DNA of 64,000 nucleotides from Diadophis punctatus similis (GCA_023053685.1 JALIGW010000028.1:7290501-7354500); one strand, 5' to 3'; positions 1 through 12,014 are shown, counted from the first letter of the stretch. Program-made: numbers and translations. The notes: generated by a model from the letters alone, not told the origin.

Positions 1-525
1 CAATCCAGATACTTCTCTGCTTCTAGGGACTGAGTCTATTTTACAGATATTCTCACTTCCTTTGTATGTGGTCAGGTGGAGCAAAACCAGGAAGCAGATA
101 CAGTGGAATAGGAAGCAGTGGTAAGAAGTCGGAAGGATCATGGGGCCTGCCCAGAACACCCTTAGTTAGTTGCTGCCTTTAGCTGCCATAGGGAGTACTG
201 TTCATTTCTAGGATACATATAATATTCAAGTGGTATTTGGGTGAATTTTTGCTGGTGGCAACAAGGATGTTTGATCTCTCACCATCAAGCATTGTCTCCA
301 ACTACGGTATCTAAATAGAATAAAATCAATGTCAAAATGTCATGCAGGGGCAATTTATTTTAAAATATTAAATGGGGACACGGTATGCCATTGCTTGGTA
401 ATCTGGGTGGGAGTTACAATCCAAGGTTGAGGAACAGTGGTACAGAATCTCTGGATGACCTCATTTGGAAACCTGGGGCCCTAGACTGCAAGTGGGAGTT
501 TTCTTATTATACTACTTTCAAAAAT
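1..525. other. upstream non-coding stretch
   Basis: No exon, repeat or RNA gene could be recognised. The base composition is ordinary AT-rich vertebrate intergenic or intronic DNA. If the SPINT1 5' exons lie to the left of the window, this is part of a long SPINT1 intron. Confidence 0.4.
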
Positions 526-527
526 TA

Positions 528-1443
528 CCGTATTTTTCAGAGTATAAGACGCACTTCCCCCCCCAAAAGAGGGTGAAAATTTGGGTGTGTCTTATACAGT
601 GAATGTAGCCCCACTCACCCTGCGGCCCCCACTCTTCGGCCATTTTTGGCCTCTGCGCATCGCATCTTGTTTTAGACCTGTTCCAGGCTGCGCGGATCAC
701 CACAGCACATCGCTGCCTCCGTGCCTCGCGTTTTTGGCGTATACATCATGTTTTCAGCCTCCGAATGCTCCATTTCAGACCCGTTCCAGGCTGCGGGGAT
801 TGCCACAGCACATCGCTGCCAATCGCCACCTCTGTGCATCGCATTTTCAGCCTCCACGCATCGCATTTTTGGCTTCTGCACGACCTGTTTTTTGGCCTCC
901 GTGCATCATGTTTTTGGGCGGTTCCAGGTGGCGGGGATCAGCGGCGGTAATCCCCACCGCCTGGAACAGCCCAAAAACACGATGCACAGAGGCCAAAAAT
1001 GGGGTGTGCGGAGGCCAAAAATGTGACCCATGGAGGCTGAAAACGCGACACACGGAGGCGGCAATCGGCGGCGATGTGCTGTGGCAATCCCTGCAGCCTG
1101 GAACGGGTCTGAAATGGAGCATTTGGAGGCCGAAAACGCGACGCGTGGAGGCCAAAAACGCGAGGCACAGAGGTGGCGATGGTCTGTGGCAATCCCTGCA
1201 GCCTGGAACAGTTGATTGGGGGAATTCCGGGAGGCCGATCCACCCACCAATCAGCTGCTCATGCTAAATCAGGCTGCGATAATGAGCTGAAGCTGACCAG
1301 GCTGTTAGCTATTTGCTGCAAGGACGCTAGCCAAATGAATACCGATGGATGCTGGTAGGCAGAGGCAGATTTTTTTTCTTGTTTTCCTCCCCAAACTAAT
1401 GTGCATTTTATACCCGGAGCGTCTTATACTCTGAAAAATACGG
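528..1443. mobile_element. TA-flanked DNA transposon, CCGTATTTTT family, copy 1
   Basis: Terminal inverted repeats begin CCGTATTTTTCAGAGTATAA on the left and end with the complement on the right. Each is bordered by TA, which fits a Tc1/mariner-type target duplication, although TA could also be part of the terminus. Four copies of this family lie in the window. Between the ends is a long imperfect palindrome (about 680-1209, centre near 944) made of repeated phrases such as TTCCAGGCTGCGGGGATTGC and its complement. There is no transposase; the open frames inside are shadows of the palindrome. It is a non-autonomous element whose superfamily is not certain. Confidence 0.75.
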
Positions 1444-1505
1444 TAGTGATGGAAAATATTAGACTAAATTCTTAGTTGACTTTATGTCTTATGCTTACTA
1501 TATGC

Positions 1506-1592
1506 TAGATAGGATAGGATAGGATAGGATAGGATAGGATAGGATAGGATAGGATAGGATAGGATAGGATAGGATAGGATAGGATAGGATAG

Positions 1593-1664
<72 letters not shown>
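1506..1664. repeat. compound (AGGAT)n-(GATA)n microsatellite
   Basis: About 18 tandem ATAGG pentamers run directly into about 17 GATA tetramers without interruption. Both derive from one another by a single G gain or loss. An open frame on the opposite strand is a repeat artefact. Confidence 0.97.
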
Positions 1665-1666
<2 letters not shown>

Positions 1667-1729
1667 GGACAGATTTGCATGGAGGGGCTTCTGCTATGCA
1701 AATTCCCAGTTGCAGAATAATCTAACATC

Positions 1730-2970
1730 AGTTATATTGTATATGCATATTTTTTATTGCATTATAAAGTAACTGTGCAGAATTCTGATATGTATTGGGA
1801 ATCACCATATGAAGAGGAAAGGAATATTGAATCATTTTCTTTCAAGCCATTTTTTTCTTTATATTTTGTCCCAGCAATTTCAAAGTAAGTCTAGAGCTGT
1901 TCAAAACCTTCCATGAATGAAAGAGCTGGTTTTGAATGGTTTAAGTGTGAACATGTGTTTGGGATGTTTTGTTCCCAATAGAATCCAGAGTGGGGCTGAT
2001 TGATTTTGTATGCAATCCCAAACCCAGAAAGATGGAAAATACGTTTTTAATGCGCTGGTCCATGCTGCTTGATTAGATGTTTTATTTCTTGCAGTTGGAG
2101 TATTTGTTATTCACTGCCCAGAGTGGCTTTTGGTGAGATGGGCAGCCTTATAAATTAGAGAAAAAGATAAAGAAATAGTATTGTATCTCTTGAATTCTGC
2201 TGTCAGTGCAAAAATGGGAAACATTCTTACTGCTGTTTTCCTACACTGGAAGTGTCTGTGAACTGGGTGGACTATTGGAACATAGAAATAAACATCTGAA
2301 GACTAGTGACAGAACTGCGAGGGAACCTTTTTGGATTAAATGACATTGGAGAAAGACTAGAGAGCAGATTGTAAAAAAGGAATTGCTCCAAGAGATCATT
2401 TATTTCACTCTTTGTTAACCAGAGGTTTTTGATTGGCTGTCCTCTTAAGCAACCTCCATAGTTCGAGTTTCTTTTTTATTGTGAAAAAGAAAAGGAAAAA
2501 AAGAAATAAAAAGGAAAAGAAATAAAAAGAAAAGAGAAAAAGACTACATTGCAAAATATATGAATTACGTCAGAATTTGCAAGGTATTTTGGTAAGATTC
2601 AGCTGTGTGTCAATGTAGGATGGATAGGTGGTGTTCTAGTGAGGTATTTCCTTCCTCTCCTTGCTTTTCAAAACAGCCCCCTTTTGCAGTTAAAATAACA
2701 TTTGCCCCTCTCCAACCCCCTGATACAGCTTTGTTGGTCAAGGAAGGGGAAGGATAATATGTAAAGTGGCTTGATTTTAATTGGTGCCACCAGCTTCCAT
2801 CACAGTGGGATGAAACAGAGAGGCCCCAGAGCTCAATGAGTAAATGAGTAGTCTGATTGGAAAATGTTTCTGGCATCAAATATTTTAAAAGAATTAAAAG
2901 ATAATAGCAGACTGATGTAGACTGATGTAGAATCTCCAGCTTGTAAATATGCATTGGCCCCTCTCGATGT
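1730..2970. other. non-coding stretch with a purine-rich patch
   Basis: No gene or interspersed repeat was recognised. Positions 2470-2545 are a degenerate A/G-rich run of AAAAGAAA type. The remainder is unique-looking AT-rich sequence. Confidence 0.4.
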
Positions 2971-2978
2971 CTTTATAC

Positions 2979-3928
2979 TAAGGTGACCAGACGTCCCGCT
3001 TTTGGCGGGACAGACCCGATTTCAAACAAATTGTTCCGCATCCCGGGGCGTTTTCAAAAAGTCCTGCTTTTTGAATTTGCGCCACGGTTTGGCCACCCCT
3101 GGTTTAGCGCGTCTTTGCTGTGTCCCCCGGAGCTATTTAAGCAGTGTGATAAAGCAAAGCAAAACATTAAAAGCCGAGGAAGGAAAAAAAAAAGAAGAGC
3201 AGCCACCTTCCCCCCAGCAAAGCCCTGAACGGAACGGAACAGAGGCGGCAGGGGACGACAATGGAGGCTGTTTCGTTGCTTAGCAACCAAAACGAAACAG
3301 ATTCTCCCTGTCCCTCCCTTCCTCGGGCCGCAGTTCTTTGCACATGGCATGGGTTCAAATAGATATCAGCCTTTTTTTCGTCTCTGCCTCGGCGCAAATG
3401 GTGACGCAATCGGCACGCGCCTAATGTGAAAGAGAAAGGAGACGTGTGGGGCTGAGGAATTGGGAGTTTCTCCCCTCATGAAAATGTTATGGTGGTGAAT
3501 TTGGGTAGGTAGCCGTCGCCGGAGGAGTCAACGCGGGACGCCCGCCTGCCGCCCACGCCACCCACGGCCGGCCCGAGCTGAGAGGCCTGCTGCTGCTGCT
3601 GGGCCCAACCTGGCCGTCCTCTAGTGCCTGCAGGACGTGCGCGAGGTCAGCGGGCGGCGCGGGAGCCCCGGGCGGGCGGGGGGGAGGGAGGAGGAGAGCC
3701 AAGAGACGCTGGGGGCTGCTCCCTTCCCAAGCCAGCCCAAGCCACTGCCGGCTCCCGAAGGGGAGGTGAGGAAAGGCCTCCCGCCTCTTCCCCCCAACGC
3801 CGACATTAGCGGTCTTTTGCCCTCTGCACATGCGCAGCGTTCTGCACATGCGCAGAGGGCAAAACGGCGTCCAGGCGGCCCCGCCCCCCGTCGGTGTCCC
3901 GCTTAAAAAAAAAAATCTGGTCACTTTG
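2979..3928. mobile_element. 950-bp CpG-rich hAT-like MITE
   Basis: The ends are imperfect inverted repeats (AGGTGACCAGA on the left, TCTGGTCACTTTG on the right) and are flanked by an exact 8-bp duplication CTTTATAC at 2971-2978 and 3929-3936, which indicates hAT-type integration. The interior is strongly GC- and CpG-rich, unlike its surroundings. It contains an inverted pair of CTCTGCACATGCGCAG-type boxes (3813-3864) that recurs in other families here, and a GTTGCTTAGCAAC palindrome near 3276. No transposase is present. The open frames of 60-145 codons inside have no recognisable homology. Confidence 0.8.
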
Positions 3929-3936
3929 CTTTATAC

Positions 3937-5474
3937 TAATCTGTGAGAAAAGTCAACTCTCTAATTTCTTAACTGCCTCCTTTTTTCCTAAATAGTGCAT
4001 TTCTTCTCATTTCACAGGTCCTGAAAACAATGTAGGAGAAAAGCAGGGGGAAAGTGGGCAATATGTCTAGATGTGGGTTAGTAAAACTTAAAAATGGTTA
4101 GATTATGATATGATGATATTGGAAAAGGATGTATCAATATAGGCTGAGATGGCATTTTACTTCCTCTTTAGTTATCTTGTAGGTCAAGTGTTCCAACTGG
4201 TATGTTTAATGTGATTTCTGAGCCCTGCCCTGTTTTGGTGGTAACAATCTTCACTCGCTTGGTATGCTCTAATTGTAAATGGATCACAAAGCACTGGTAA
4301 CATTTCCTCATCCAAATTATTTTTTATGTCTGCTGTCAAATATAAAACATGAAACCATCATGTTTTTTCAAATCATTGCTCAAGAGTTATTTATATATCT
4401 GGATAAAATTGGAATTCATGTCAGTTGCATCAAAGTAAAGTGGATGTACCAAGAGTGGGGAAGTAGACAGAATTGAGCTTTATACATAGATTCAAAGAGA
4501 TAGTGCTCTCCTTCTCCCCCAAAAAGAAATTTGAATTTAGGAATTTCTACACTTTTTTTCTGTCTAAAGAGGATGTGTGGGAGCAAAGCAAAAACAGAAA
4601 TTAATACAGATCAAGTCTATGTAAACAGAGTAGAAAGGGAAGCAAAACAGAGTTTCTGCTCAAAGTGAAACAGGGTTGATCTTTTTTTTTCTTTCCATGC
4701 CAAATGTTGCTTCTACGTCTTACTAATCAATCCATAAGGAAAATGTACTACTGTTCCTATCCTGGGGTGATAGAGCAAACATGGATTTGGGTCTGATCTA
4801 TGGGCTGTTGAGTGAGGAGGTAATCTGGGCCTATCACCAACCTACTCGCAGCTTCCTCTACTTAAGAACCTTAACACGAGCAGGAACATGATACAGTAAA
4901 TGGAATTTTCTATGAGCTACTGAGGCTCCTGAAGTAGCTATCAATGCTAGCCTGCTAAGAGAGCAGTACAGCACTCATTTGATTCCTAGATTCAAAGGCT
5001 TGGTTTATATACCATCTTAAGCCATCATGTGTTTGTTTGATCTTGGCTTAGCATATTGCACGAATCCAGCCATTGTAGTTTATAAACTATAGTTTATTGT
5101 GGATGTATGTAGCCCATAATAGCTTATTCAGCAAACCATAATGAGTGTGATACATTAATTTGGTCTGAATTATAAGTTATATTCTTAATCATAGGCCATT
5201 ATGCTTCTTCTACCACTTTCCCCATAAAATATGAATACTGATTTTCCCCCCTTGGTGTATGGGAAGGAGGGGAGATGGAGAGATTAGAAAAACTTTATGG
5301 GAAGTACTGCTGTATAACCCAGAGTTTTAGCTATGACTTCATTGTTTAGTTCTGGATCTAGTCAGACTGGGGGTCAGGGTGACTATAACAATAACCTCCT
5401 TGAACGTTATCCTTTTGGGGGGGGTGAATGGAAAAAAACGCTTCAAACTGAAACTATCCTACAAGCAATCTTTG
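3937..5474. other. non-coding stretch, nothing recognised
   Basis: AT-rich sequence without a recognisable exon, RNA gene or mobile element. Short T-runs (for example 4681-4690) and a G-run near 5417 are the only simple features. Confidence 0.4.
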
Positions 5475-5482
5475 CCCTAAAG

Positions 5483-5861
5483 CCGTGATGGCGAACCTAT
5501 GGCACGGGTGCCACAAGTGGCACGCGGAGCCATATCGGTGGGCACGCAAGCTCAGGTCCGGCGTGCATGTGTGCACCAGCCAGCTGATTTTCGGGCCTTC
5601 TGGGCCCACTGGGAGTCGGGAAACAGGCTGTTTCCAGCCTCCAGAGGGGGTGGGGAAGGCTGTTTTCGCCCTCCCTAGGCTCCTAGAAAGGCTCTGGAGC
5701 CTGGGGAGAGCGAAAAATGGGCATGCCATTGCATGCTGGGAGCAGGGGGGTCATGCGTGCATGTGCGGGGGCATGGAATTATGAGTGTGGGCACGCACAT
5801 ACGTGATCCCCCGCATTCCCCCCCTTTTGGCACGCGAACCAAAAAAGGTTCGCCATCACTG
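5483..5861. mobile_element. hAT-like MITE, GTGATGGCGAACC family, copy 1
   Basis: An exact 8-bp target duplication CCCTAAAG (5475-5482 and 5862-5869) flanks terminal inverted repeats CCGTGATGGCGAACC and GGTTCGCCATCACTG. The interior is GC-rich, with phrases such as GGCTCTGGAGCCTGGGGA that also occur in the differently terminated element at 58981-59475. No coding capacity is seen. Confidence 0.9.
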
Positions 5862-6283
5862 CCCTAAAGGCTATAAGTTTGATATAACTGCTAAATTAGG
5901 GATTTATTTTCAAAAAGATTTTGACTCTGAAGAATGGCAGATCTCAAGTCATGTTGTGGTGTTTGTTTGGTTTTGTTCTTCCCATTTTCATAAACACCTT
6001 CCTGGCAAGTTGCTAATTTCCTCTTTTTCACAGACAGTGAAATGTGATAGTTTATTCAGAGTCACTCATTAATGTGCGGGGGGATTCAGTTCCCAAATTC
6101 TTCAACCAGTATATAGCTACTTTTGAAAATTCTGGGAGAGGAAGTTCCCACAGTTAGATTGAGGAAGCGGGTTCCCTTCACTATCCCCATGCATAGATCA
6201 AGCAGCTATATAGTTTCACTAGAGCTGGATTGAAAAAGGAAGACCTGCATATTTATACATACTGAAAATGTGCTCTTTAATCG

Positions 6284-6475
6284 GAGCCAGTTTGATGTAG
6301 TGGTTAAGGCATTGGGAGATCATGAGTTATTACGAAGCTAGCTAGGAGACTTTGGGCAAGTTACTCTCTCTCTCTGGTCTAGGAAGAAATCAATAGCAGG
6401 TGACTTCTGAAAATATTGACAAGAAAACTGCAGGGTCCAGCAGTTGCCAGGAATGAACACTGACTCAAAGTGTGG
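6284..6475 (+). mobile_element. tRNA-derived SINE (GAGCCAGTTTG type), degenerate
   Basis: Begins GAGCCAGTTTGATGTAGTGG, a tRNA-like head with an A-box (TAGTGGTTAAGG), and continues through the body seen at 25279 and, on the other strand, at 31137 (AAAACTGCAGGGTCCAGCAG near 6424). The B-box region is eroded (CATGAGTTATTACG), so it is an old copy. Confidence 0.7.
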
Positions 6476-6691
6476 GCGCATGGAAACACACACCATCTGA
6501 TCAGTTGCCATCACATCATCCAATCATTTTCAGTAACTTGGAGAAGCAGGATAGATTTCTATGGGATCATACCACACAGCTGCCAAGTAAAATCCCTCTA
6601 TGGTTACTTTTTGGCTAAGCAATGCTGCTCCAGTACCACTACCTGGAACATCTCTGGAGATAGGAGGGGAACCGTTGTGAATCATCAGATC

Positions 6692-6848
6692 CAGTAGTGG
6701 GTTCTAAAACCCGTTGCTACCGGTTCATGTGTGCGCTCATAACGCTTCTGCGCATACGCAGAAGTGTCCTGGGTGGGTGGGCGGAGCCTCCCACCACTGC
6801 TGCTATTGGTACGCAGAACTGAACCGAACCGGGAGCAATCCACCGCTG
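6692..6848. mobile_element. hAT-like MITE, GGTGGGTTC family, short copy
   Basis: An exact 8-bp duplication ATCAGATC (6684-6691, 6849-6856) surrounds CAGTAGTGGGTTC and a degenerate right end. The interior has a perfect 20-bp palindromic NRF1-like box CTTCTGCGCATACGCAGAAG at 6745-6764, allowing one central mismatch pair. At 157 bp it is the shortest member of its group here. Confidence 0.85.
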
Positions 6849-7264
6849 ATCAGATCCCAATCCACAGTGCTGTTTCAAATGATCTGAAGAATTATTATAT
6901 CAAATATCAGTTACAGATCAAAGACAAAAAGGGGAACTTTTCTCCTGTTCCTCTTTTAGATCAAGTTGTTTAGTCAGTGCAACCAAAATCAATTTCAGAA
7001 TGAAATTGACTAGATAATATATTTTTCCACTTATAGCTAGTCAAACACTGTTCTCCAGAATATTTTACCTGAGAAAAGAATATTTGCACATTGAGCAAGA
7101 ATGTTCACATTCTTCGGAGCCTGGCGTAAGCCCTTTGAGGTAGTGAAATACTCCCTGTGTTGTCTCACTGCAAACATTTTCAGTTGCTGCAGTTAAGTCA
7201 GACCATGGTAGCCATGGTGTCACATTCAGATCAAATGGATGTGCCTTTGAAGTGCCTTATGCCA

Positions 7265-7335
7265 GGGGTCTCCAACCTTGGCAACTTTAAGATTGGTGGA
7301 TTTCAACTCCCAGAGTTCCTCAGCCAGCTTTGCTT
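7265..7335. mobile_element. half copy of GGTCTCCAACC foldback MITE
   Basis: Starts CAGGGGTCTCCAACCTTGG and runs through ACTTTAAGATTGGTGG to the central CAGCCAGC. The mirror half is missing and is replaced by a T/A-rich run (7330-7372). Complete copies are at 28354 and 45334. Confidence 0.75.
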
Positions 7336-7399
7336 TTTTTGCCTTTTTGCCTTTTTTTTTTTAAAAAAAAATCAGTTTTCTTTAGAAGAAGAATGAAGT

Positions 7400-8095
7400 A
7401 ACATATTTACTAGGGTGAACATTGGAAGGCTTTTTTATTTACATAAAACAATTATGTATTTTTTTTTCAGAAGACAGGTCAACTGCACAATAAAGCCTTG
7501 TGCTTAAAAGCATTCAAACAAAGCTAACCTTGTGAGTGTTTAATGAAGGTTAAAACCCACTGTGAATTAATTATTGTTGCTAAGAGCCAAAGCAGGAAGT
7601 AATTGGATAGTTTCATAAAGCTAAACTTAGATCTGCATTTATGATATTCATAAACATGAGTTGAAGTGCGCAGTTGGCAAAGGTACCATTCTCTGATTTA
7701 TCATAGAGAAAATTTGTGCTGCCCTAGTTTTAGGTAGGTATAGGTACAGGTATAGAGAAAAGGTGTAACTCTGGGAAGAACTTAACAGGGCTTTATGATT
7801 ATGGGTCTCAGTGAATTATTGTAGACTGGTCATTATTTATATAAGATCTGATCTAATTCTAAATTGTAATTTGTTTTCTGTTTATAAAACAAAGCTTTAT
7901 AATTCCACATATCTTGATTCGTGGAATTCTGTAGCAGAAGCTCTTTGGAATAAAAATAGTCCAGAATGATTAAAACTCAAGAGTTTCCCATCTCTTGAAG
8001 ATTTTAAATGCTTCCATTTTAAATTTACAATTTAAATATTTGTAGGTTTTGAAGTGGCTTTAATTTGTCTTTTAATGTTGTTAGCCCCTTGAATG
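7400..8095. other. non-coding stretch, nothing recognised
   Basis: AT-rich unique-looking sequence. The short run TAGGTAGGTATAGGTACAGG near 7731 is the only local repetition seen. Confidence 0.4.
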
Positions 8096-8103
8096 TTCTA
8101 CAG

Positions 8104-8502
8104 CAGTGGTGGCGAACCTTTTTAGGCTCGCGTGCCAAAAAGGGGGGGGGGCGCTCGCGCGCGCTCGCATACCCACACCCATTCCCTCCCCCCCACGCAT
8201 GCGCACAACACCCCCCCATGCTGCCCCCTGCGCATGCGCACCCCCCCACACCCCCGCGCAAAGGCTTACCGGAGCCTGGGACGACGAAACCGGCACTTCC
8301 GGTTTGTCTGTTTTGTAGTTTTTTGCATTCCGGAGCTTCAGGGAGCTTCCCTGAACCCTCCGGAGTGCAAAAAACAGCACACCGGCAAACCGGAAATGCG
8401 TTTTTTCGCACTTCCGGTTTGCCGGTGGGCAACCCTCACGTGCCGGCTTCTATGGCTCCGCGTGCCACCTCTGGCACGCGTGCCATAGGTTCGCCACCAC
8501 GG
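8104..8502. mobile_element. hAT-like MITE, GTGGCGAACC family, copy 2
   Basis: Exact 8-bp duplication TTCTACAG (8096-8103, 8503-8510) around CAGTGGTGGCGAACC and its complement. The interior differs from copy 1: C-rich tracts, an exact TGCGCATGCGCA box at 8229-8240, and an inverted pair built on CACTTCCGGTTTG (8295 and 8409 regions). No transposase is present. Confidence 0.9.
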
Positions 8503-8779
8503 TTCTACAGTATAGTCCTCAGAACAGCTGTTTTCATTGCATAGGAAACTGAACTAGAATAATGGAAGTTGGGGCTGATATGTGTATGATGTTTTATAAG
8601 AATCTCTGAAATACTTGAAAAGGTAGAGATCTCTCTCCCCTCCTCCTGCAGTTATATAGCCAGATAAGCCATTAAATGATTAGCAGAGTTACCGTAGTAT
8701 AAGAACAAAACAATTACAATAAGCAAAGCATTTTAAGATTATTTGTTATGAGCAACATCCTTTAGCTGCTTATGGTAGA

Positions 8780-9015
8780 ATATAGCACTTTAATAGCACT
8801 TTTCTTATATACCGCTTCATAGTGCTTTACAGCACTCTCTAAGCGGTTTACAGAGTTCAGCATATTGCCCCCAACAATCTGGGTCCTCATTTTACCGACC
8901 TCGGAAGGATGGAAGGCTGAGTCAACCTTGAGCCTAGTGAGATTTGAACAGCTGAACTGTTGAACTAGCAGTCAGCCTGCAATGGCTGCATTTAACCACT
9001 GCACCACTTCAGCTC
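8780..9015 (-). mobile_element. Sauria-type SINE, copy 1
   Basis: On the minus strand it reads from a tRNA-like head (GAGCTGAAGTGGTGCAGTGG) through GTAAACCGCTTAGAGAGTGC to a TATAAGAAAAGTGCTATT tail. The 3' portion resembles Bov-B-mobilised Sauria SINEs. Seven copies of this family lie in the window. Confidence 0.85.
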
Positions 9016-9224
9016 AAATATGAAGAGTCATATTTGACATTCCTTGGAGGAAAGTTAGAATACAGTAGAAAATTGTCTAGTTAAAATTTCCAGGTAGTCA
9101 TCAGGGAAATTTGTGGATGATGTCAGATATACTGAAGTCTGGACAACAGCATATTTCCTGATTGGCTAGGGAAAATAATTAATTGCACAATTTTTCAAGT
9201 CAGGGATCTCCTACCTATAGCATA

Positions 9225-9463
9225 CAGTGGTGAAATCCAATTTTTTTTACTACTGGTTCTGGTGAGCATGGTGTGGCTTGGTGGGCGTGGCAGGGGAAGG
9301 ATACTGCAAAATCTCCATTTCCACCCCACTCCAGGGGAAGGATACTGCAAAATCTCCTTTCCCAACCCACTCTGGGGCCAGCCAGAGGTGGTATTTGTCG
9401 GTTCTCCAAACTACTCAAAATTTCCGCTACCAGTTCTCCAGAACCTGCTGGATTTCACTCCTG
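9225..9463. mobile_element. MITE, GGTGAAATCC family with two minisatellite units
   Basis: Starts CAGTGGTGAAATCC and ends GGATTTCACTCCTG. It carries the same internal order as 34708, 46709 and 62825: GGGCGTGGCAGG, then the roughly 42-bp GGAAGGATACTGCAAAATC unit (two copies), then GGGGCCAGCCAGAGGTGG. A clear 8-bp target duplication is no longer visible. Confidence 0.8.
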
Positions 9464-9693
9464 ATGTTAAAGCTCTTTTGGGAAGTTTCTGGGAAAAAAT
9501 TATCTGAAAGATGGATCGATGCAAATGCCAAGTAATTGTGCTTGTCATAATAATCCTACCAAAACCTTCCCTAAATATGATCAGAGTCATACTGTTTAGC
9601 TCTTGAAACACCCTGAGCAAGTTGCAGTTACAGGGAATTAATAATTATCCTACAGTTTGATCGTACTTTATATTAGCACAAACATGATTGTCT

Positions 9694-9830
9694 CTAGGTA
9701 ATCCTCAATTTACAACCATTTGCTTAATGACTGTTCAAAGTTACAGTAGTGCCGAACAAAGTGACTTACGACTGGTCCTCAAACTTATGACCATGATATT
9801 GTCACCACAGTCAACCAGAGCTTCAGCTCT
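9694..9830. mobile_element. truncated CAGGTAGTCCTCAATTTAC-family element
   Basis: Begins GGTAATCCTCAATTTACAACC and continues with CAAAGTTACAGTAGTGCCGA, matching the termini and body of the fuller copy at 20745-21089. The right terminal repeat is missing. Confidence 0.65.
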
Positions 9831-10654
9831 GTGTTAAGCGGTAACAAGACTGCCTTAATACTTGAATTCTGTTGGTCGAACTTCCCATTAATCTCTGCAA
9901 CTGGTATAAGTCATCAACAAGGTGGGAGGCAAAAAATGAGGATGGGTGTGGCAGAAACCAGTGGTAGAGGAGAAAATGAGTACAGTATTTCCACATGTTC
10001 AACAGTCTGATCAGTATTGTAAGAGGTAAAGCAGCTACAGAAGTAGTCAGTTGAGCTGTTGGCATTTATGGGGCTGGGAGAGATTGATAATTAAACAATA
10101 GCCTTACTCTACAGATAGAAAATCCTTGGCAAGGTATTTGGATGTAAGAGGCAAGCTTGCAATCTGTGAATGATGCCTTTTAATGGAGAAAAATGGGTTA
10201 AAACAGTCTTAAATAGATACGTATATGACTTCATATATGGTATATGTGATAGATAAATCACATCATGTATACAGTATCTGTCTTCATAGGATCTAAGACT
10301 GATGTTACAGTATCTTATTTCTTTTTTCCTACGCTCAAACAGAATGAAAGAAGAAAAGACACAAAGTTAATATCCATTGCTGAGGAATCTAGCCTCTCTC
10401 TGTTTTTAAAATTGGTATCCTTCACCACCTTCAGTTGGTTTTTAATGGCGACAAGGAAGAAGAGAGAAACAGTCTCCAGGAAGCAGAAATGGAAATGATA
10501 TGATTAAAATGAAGTTCCTGATTAAACCTGATCTTGCATCTGTTTCATCGCATTAGACTATTAATTTATTATGCTATTTATTGGGCATACTTACATTCTT
10601 CTTTCCTCTTATTTCTTGTCACAAGATATATCACTAAATGATGTTAGGTGCATA
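9831..10654. other. non-coding stretch, nothing recognised
   Basis: AT-rich sequence without a recognisable exon or repeat. Confidence 0.4.
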
Positions 10655-11739
10655 TACCGTATTTTTCGGAGTATAGGACGCACCTTTTTACCCCAAAAAA
10701 GAGGGTCAAAAACTGGGTGCGTCCTACACTCCGGATGTTGCATTAGGCCACTGCCGGATCATGGGAAAGCCGCCGCCGCTGCCTCCGCCGGACCACAACA
10801 AAGCCGCTGCCGCTGGCCACGGCCGTGGCCGTCACCACCGGACCACGGGAAAGCCGGCGGCGGTGGACCATAGAAAAGCCGCCGCGGCTGCCCCACAGCA
10901 AAGCCGCTTCCGCTGCTGCTAGCCGCCGCCACCGCTGGACTACGGGAAAGCCGCCGGCGGCAGACCATAAAACCGCTTGAGAGGCTAGGACTGCGGGAGC
11001 CGAAGACCTCCGTCCCCGGCGCAGTTCAACGAGGCCTCCCGAGGCGTGCTCCAACAAAAGTGAATAGGGGGGCTGGTGCAAGCAACAACCTACGAGGCAG
11101 ACCGAGCGCGGAACTTGCCAAAGCACAAAATGAAACCGGCGGAGAATGCGCTTTACAATCACTTTGCCCTCTTCCTCCTCCTTCGCGAAGCTTTCTTTCT
11201 TTCCTTTCCTTTTTTTGGTCCCCCCCCCTCAGCGTTTAGACAGAAAAACCTTCCATTTGGTCCACCGCTTCGGGAAAAAAGCTCACGCCTGCATCTTTCC
11301 AGGGAAGGTAAAGCAGCGGCATCTAATTTTGCCTTAACGCAGGGCTCCAATCAGCGCAGGCACACCCGCAAGGTGAGTCGCCGGACCATGAAAGCGTGTC
11401 CATGCAGAACTCGAGAGGAGTCTTGACCGCCGCTTAATCCCGCCCCGCTCCCCGAAGACCACGGACCTCCCTCTAGCCTCCTTCGGCATCTACGAAAGGA
11501 TCCCCCCTCGTTCCCCCGGGCGGCGGGATTTAAACCCCGGCTGGAAGCGAAGCCGGATTTCTGCACCCACCGGAGGCTCCGATGCGGTTCCGTCGCGGGA
11601 CATGCAGCGCGCGCCCTTTTTAGGAAGCGTGCAGGAAAGCGCGCGAGGGCGGCGGGTTTTTCCTCCCTTTGTGCGCGGCAACCGCTGTGGAGCGGCTTTT
11701 TTATGGTCTGCTCCACCTGACAGCTTTGAAGACCAACTT

Positions 11740-12014
11740 CCAGGTTTGCTGTGGGGCTTGTGGACTTCAACTCCCAGAGTTCTTCCTCCAGTCATGCTAG
11801 CTCAGGAATGACTGGAGGAGGAATTCTGGGAGTTGAAGTCCACAAGTCTTAAAGCTGTCAAGTTTGAAGACCCTTGCCACCCCTAACCCAGGGCTCTTCA
11901 AACTTGGCAACTTTAAGACTTGTGGACTTAAACTCCCATTCCTGAGCTAGCATGACTGGAGGAGGAATTCTGGGAGTTGAAGTCCACAAGTCTTAAAGCT
12001 GTCAAGTTTGAAGT
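11740..12014. repeat. duplicated GGTCTCC-type foldback segment
   Basis: The phrase ACTGGAGGAGGAATTCTGGG with its continuation appears at 11811-11870 and again at 11955-12014, each preceded by an inverted ACTTCAACTCCCA arm. It looks like a tandem duplication of one foldback MITE inside the larger element. Confidence 0.75.

Noticed and set aside
1597..1664. (GATA)n as evidence of a snake sex chromosome
   Set aside because: GATA (Bkm) repeats are enriched on snake W chromosomes, but a single array of about 17 units is common on autosomes.
3487..3924. 145-codon minus-strand frame in the 2979 MITE
   Set aside because: GC-rich sequence has few stop codons; Pro/Gly/Ala composition with no recognisable motif. 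A captured exon is possible but unsupported.
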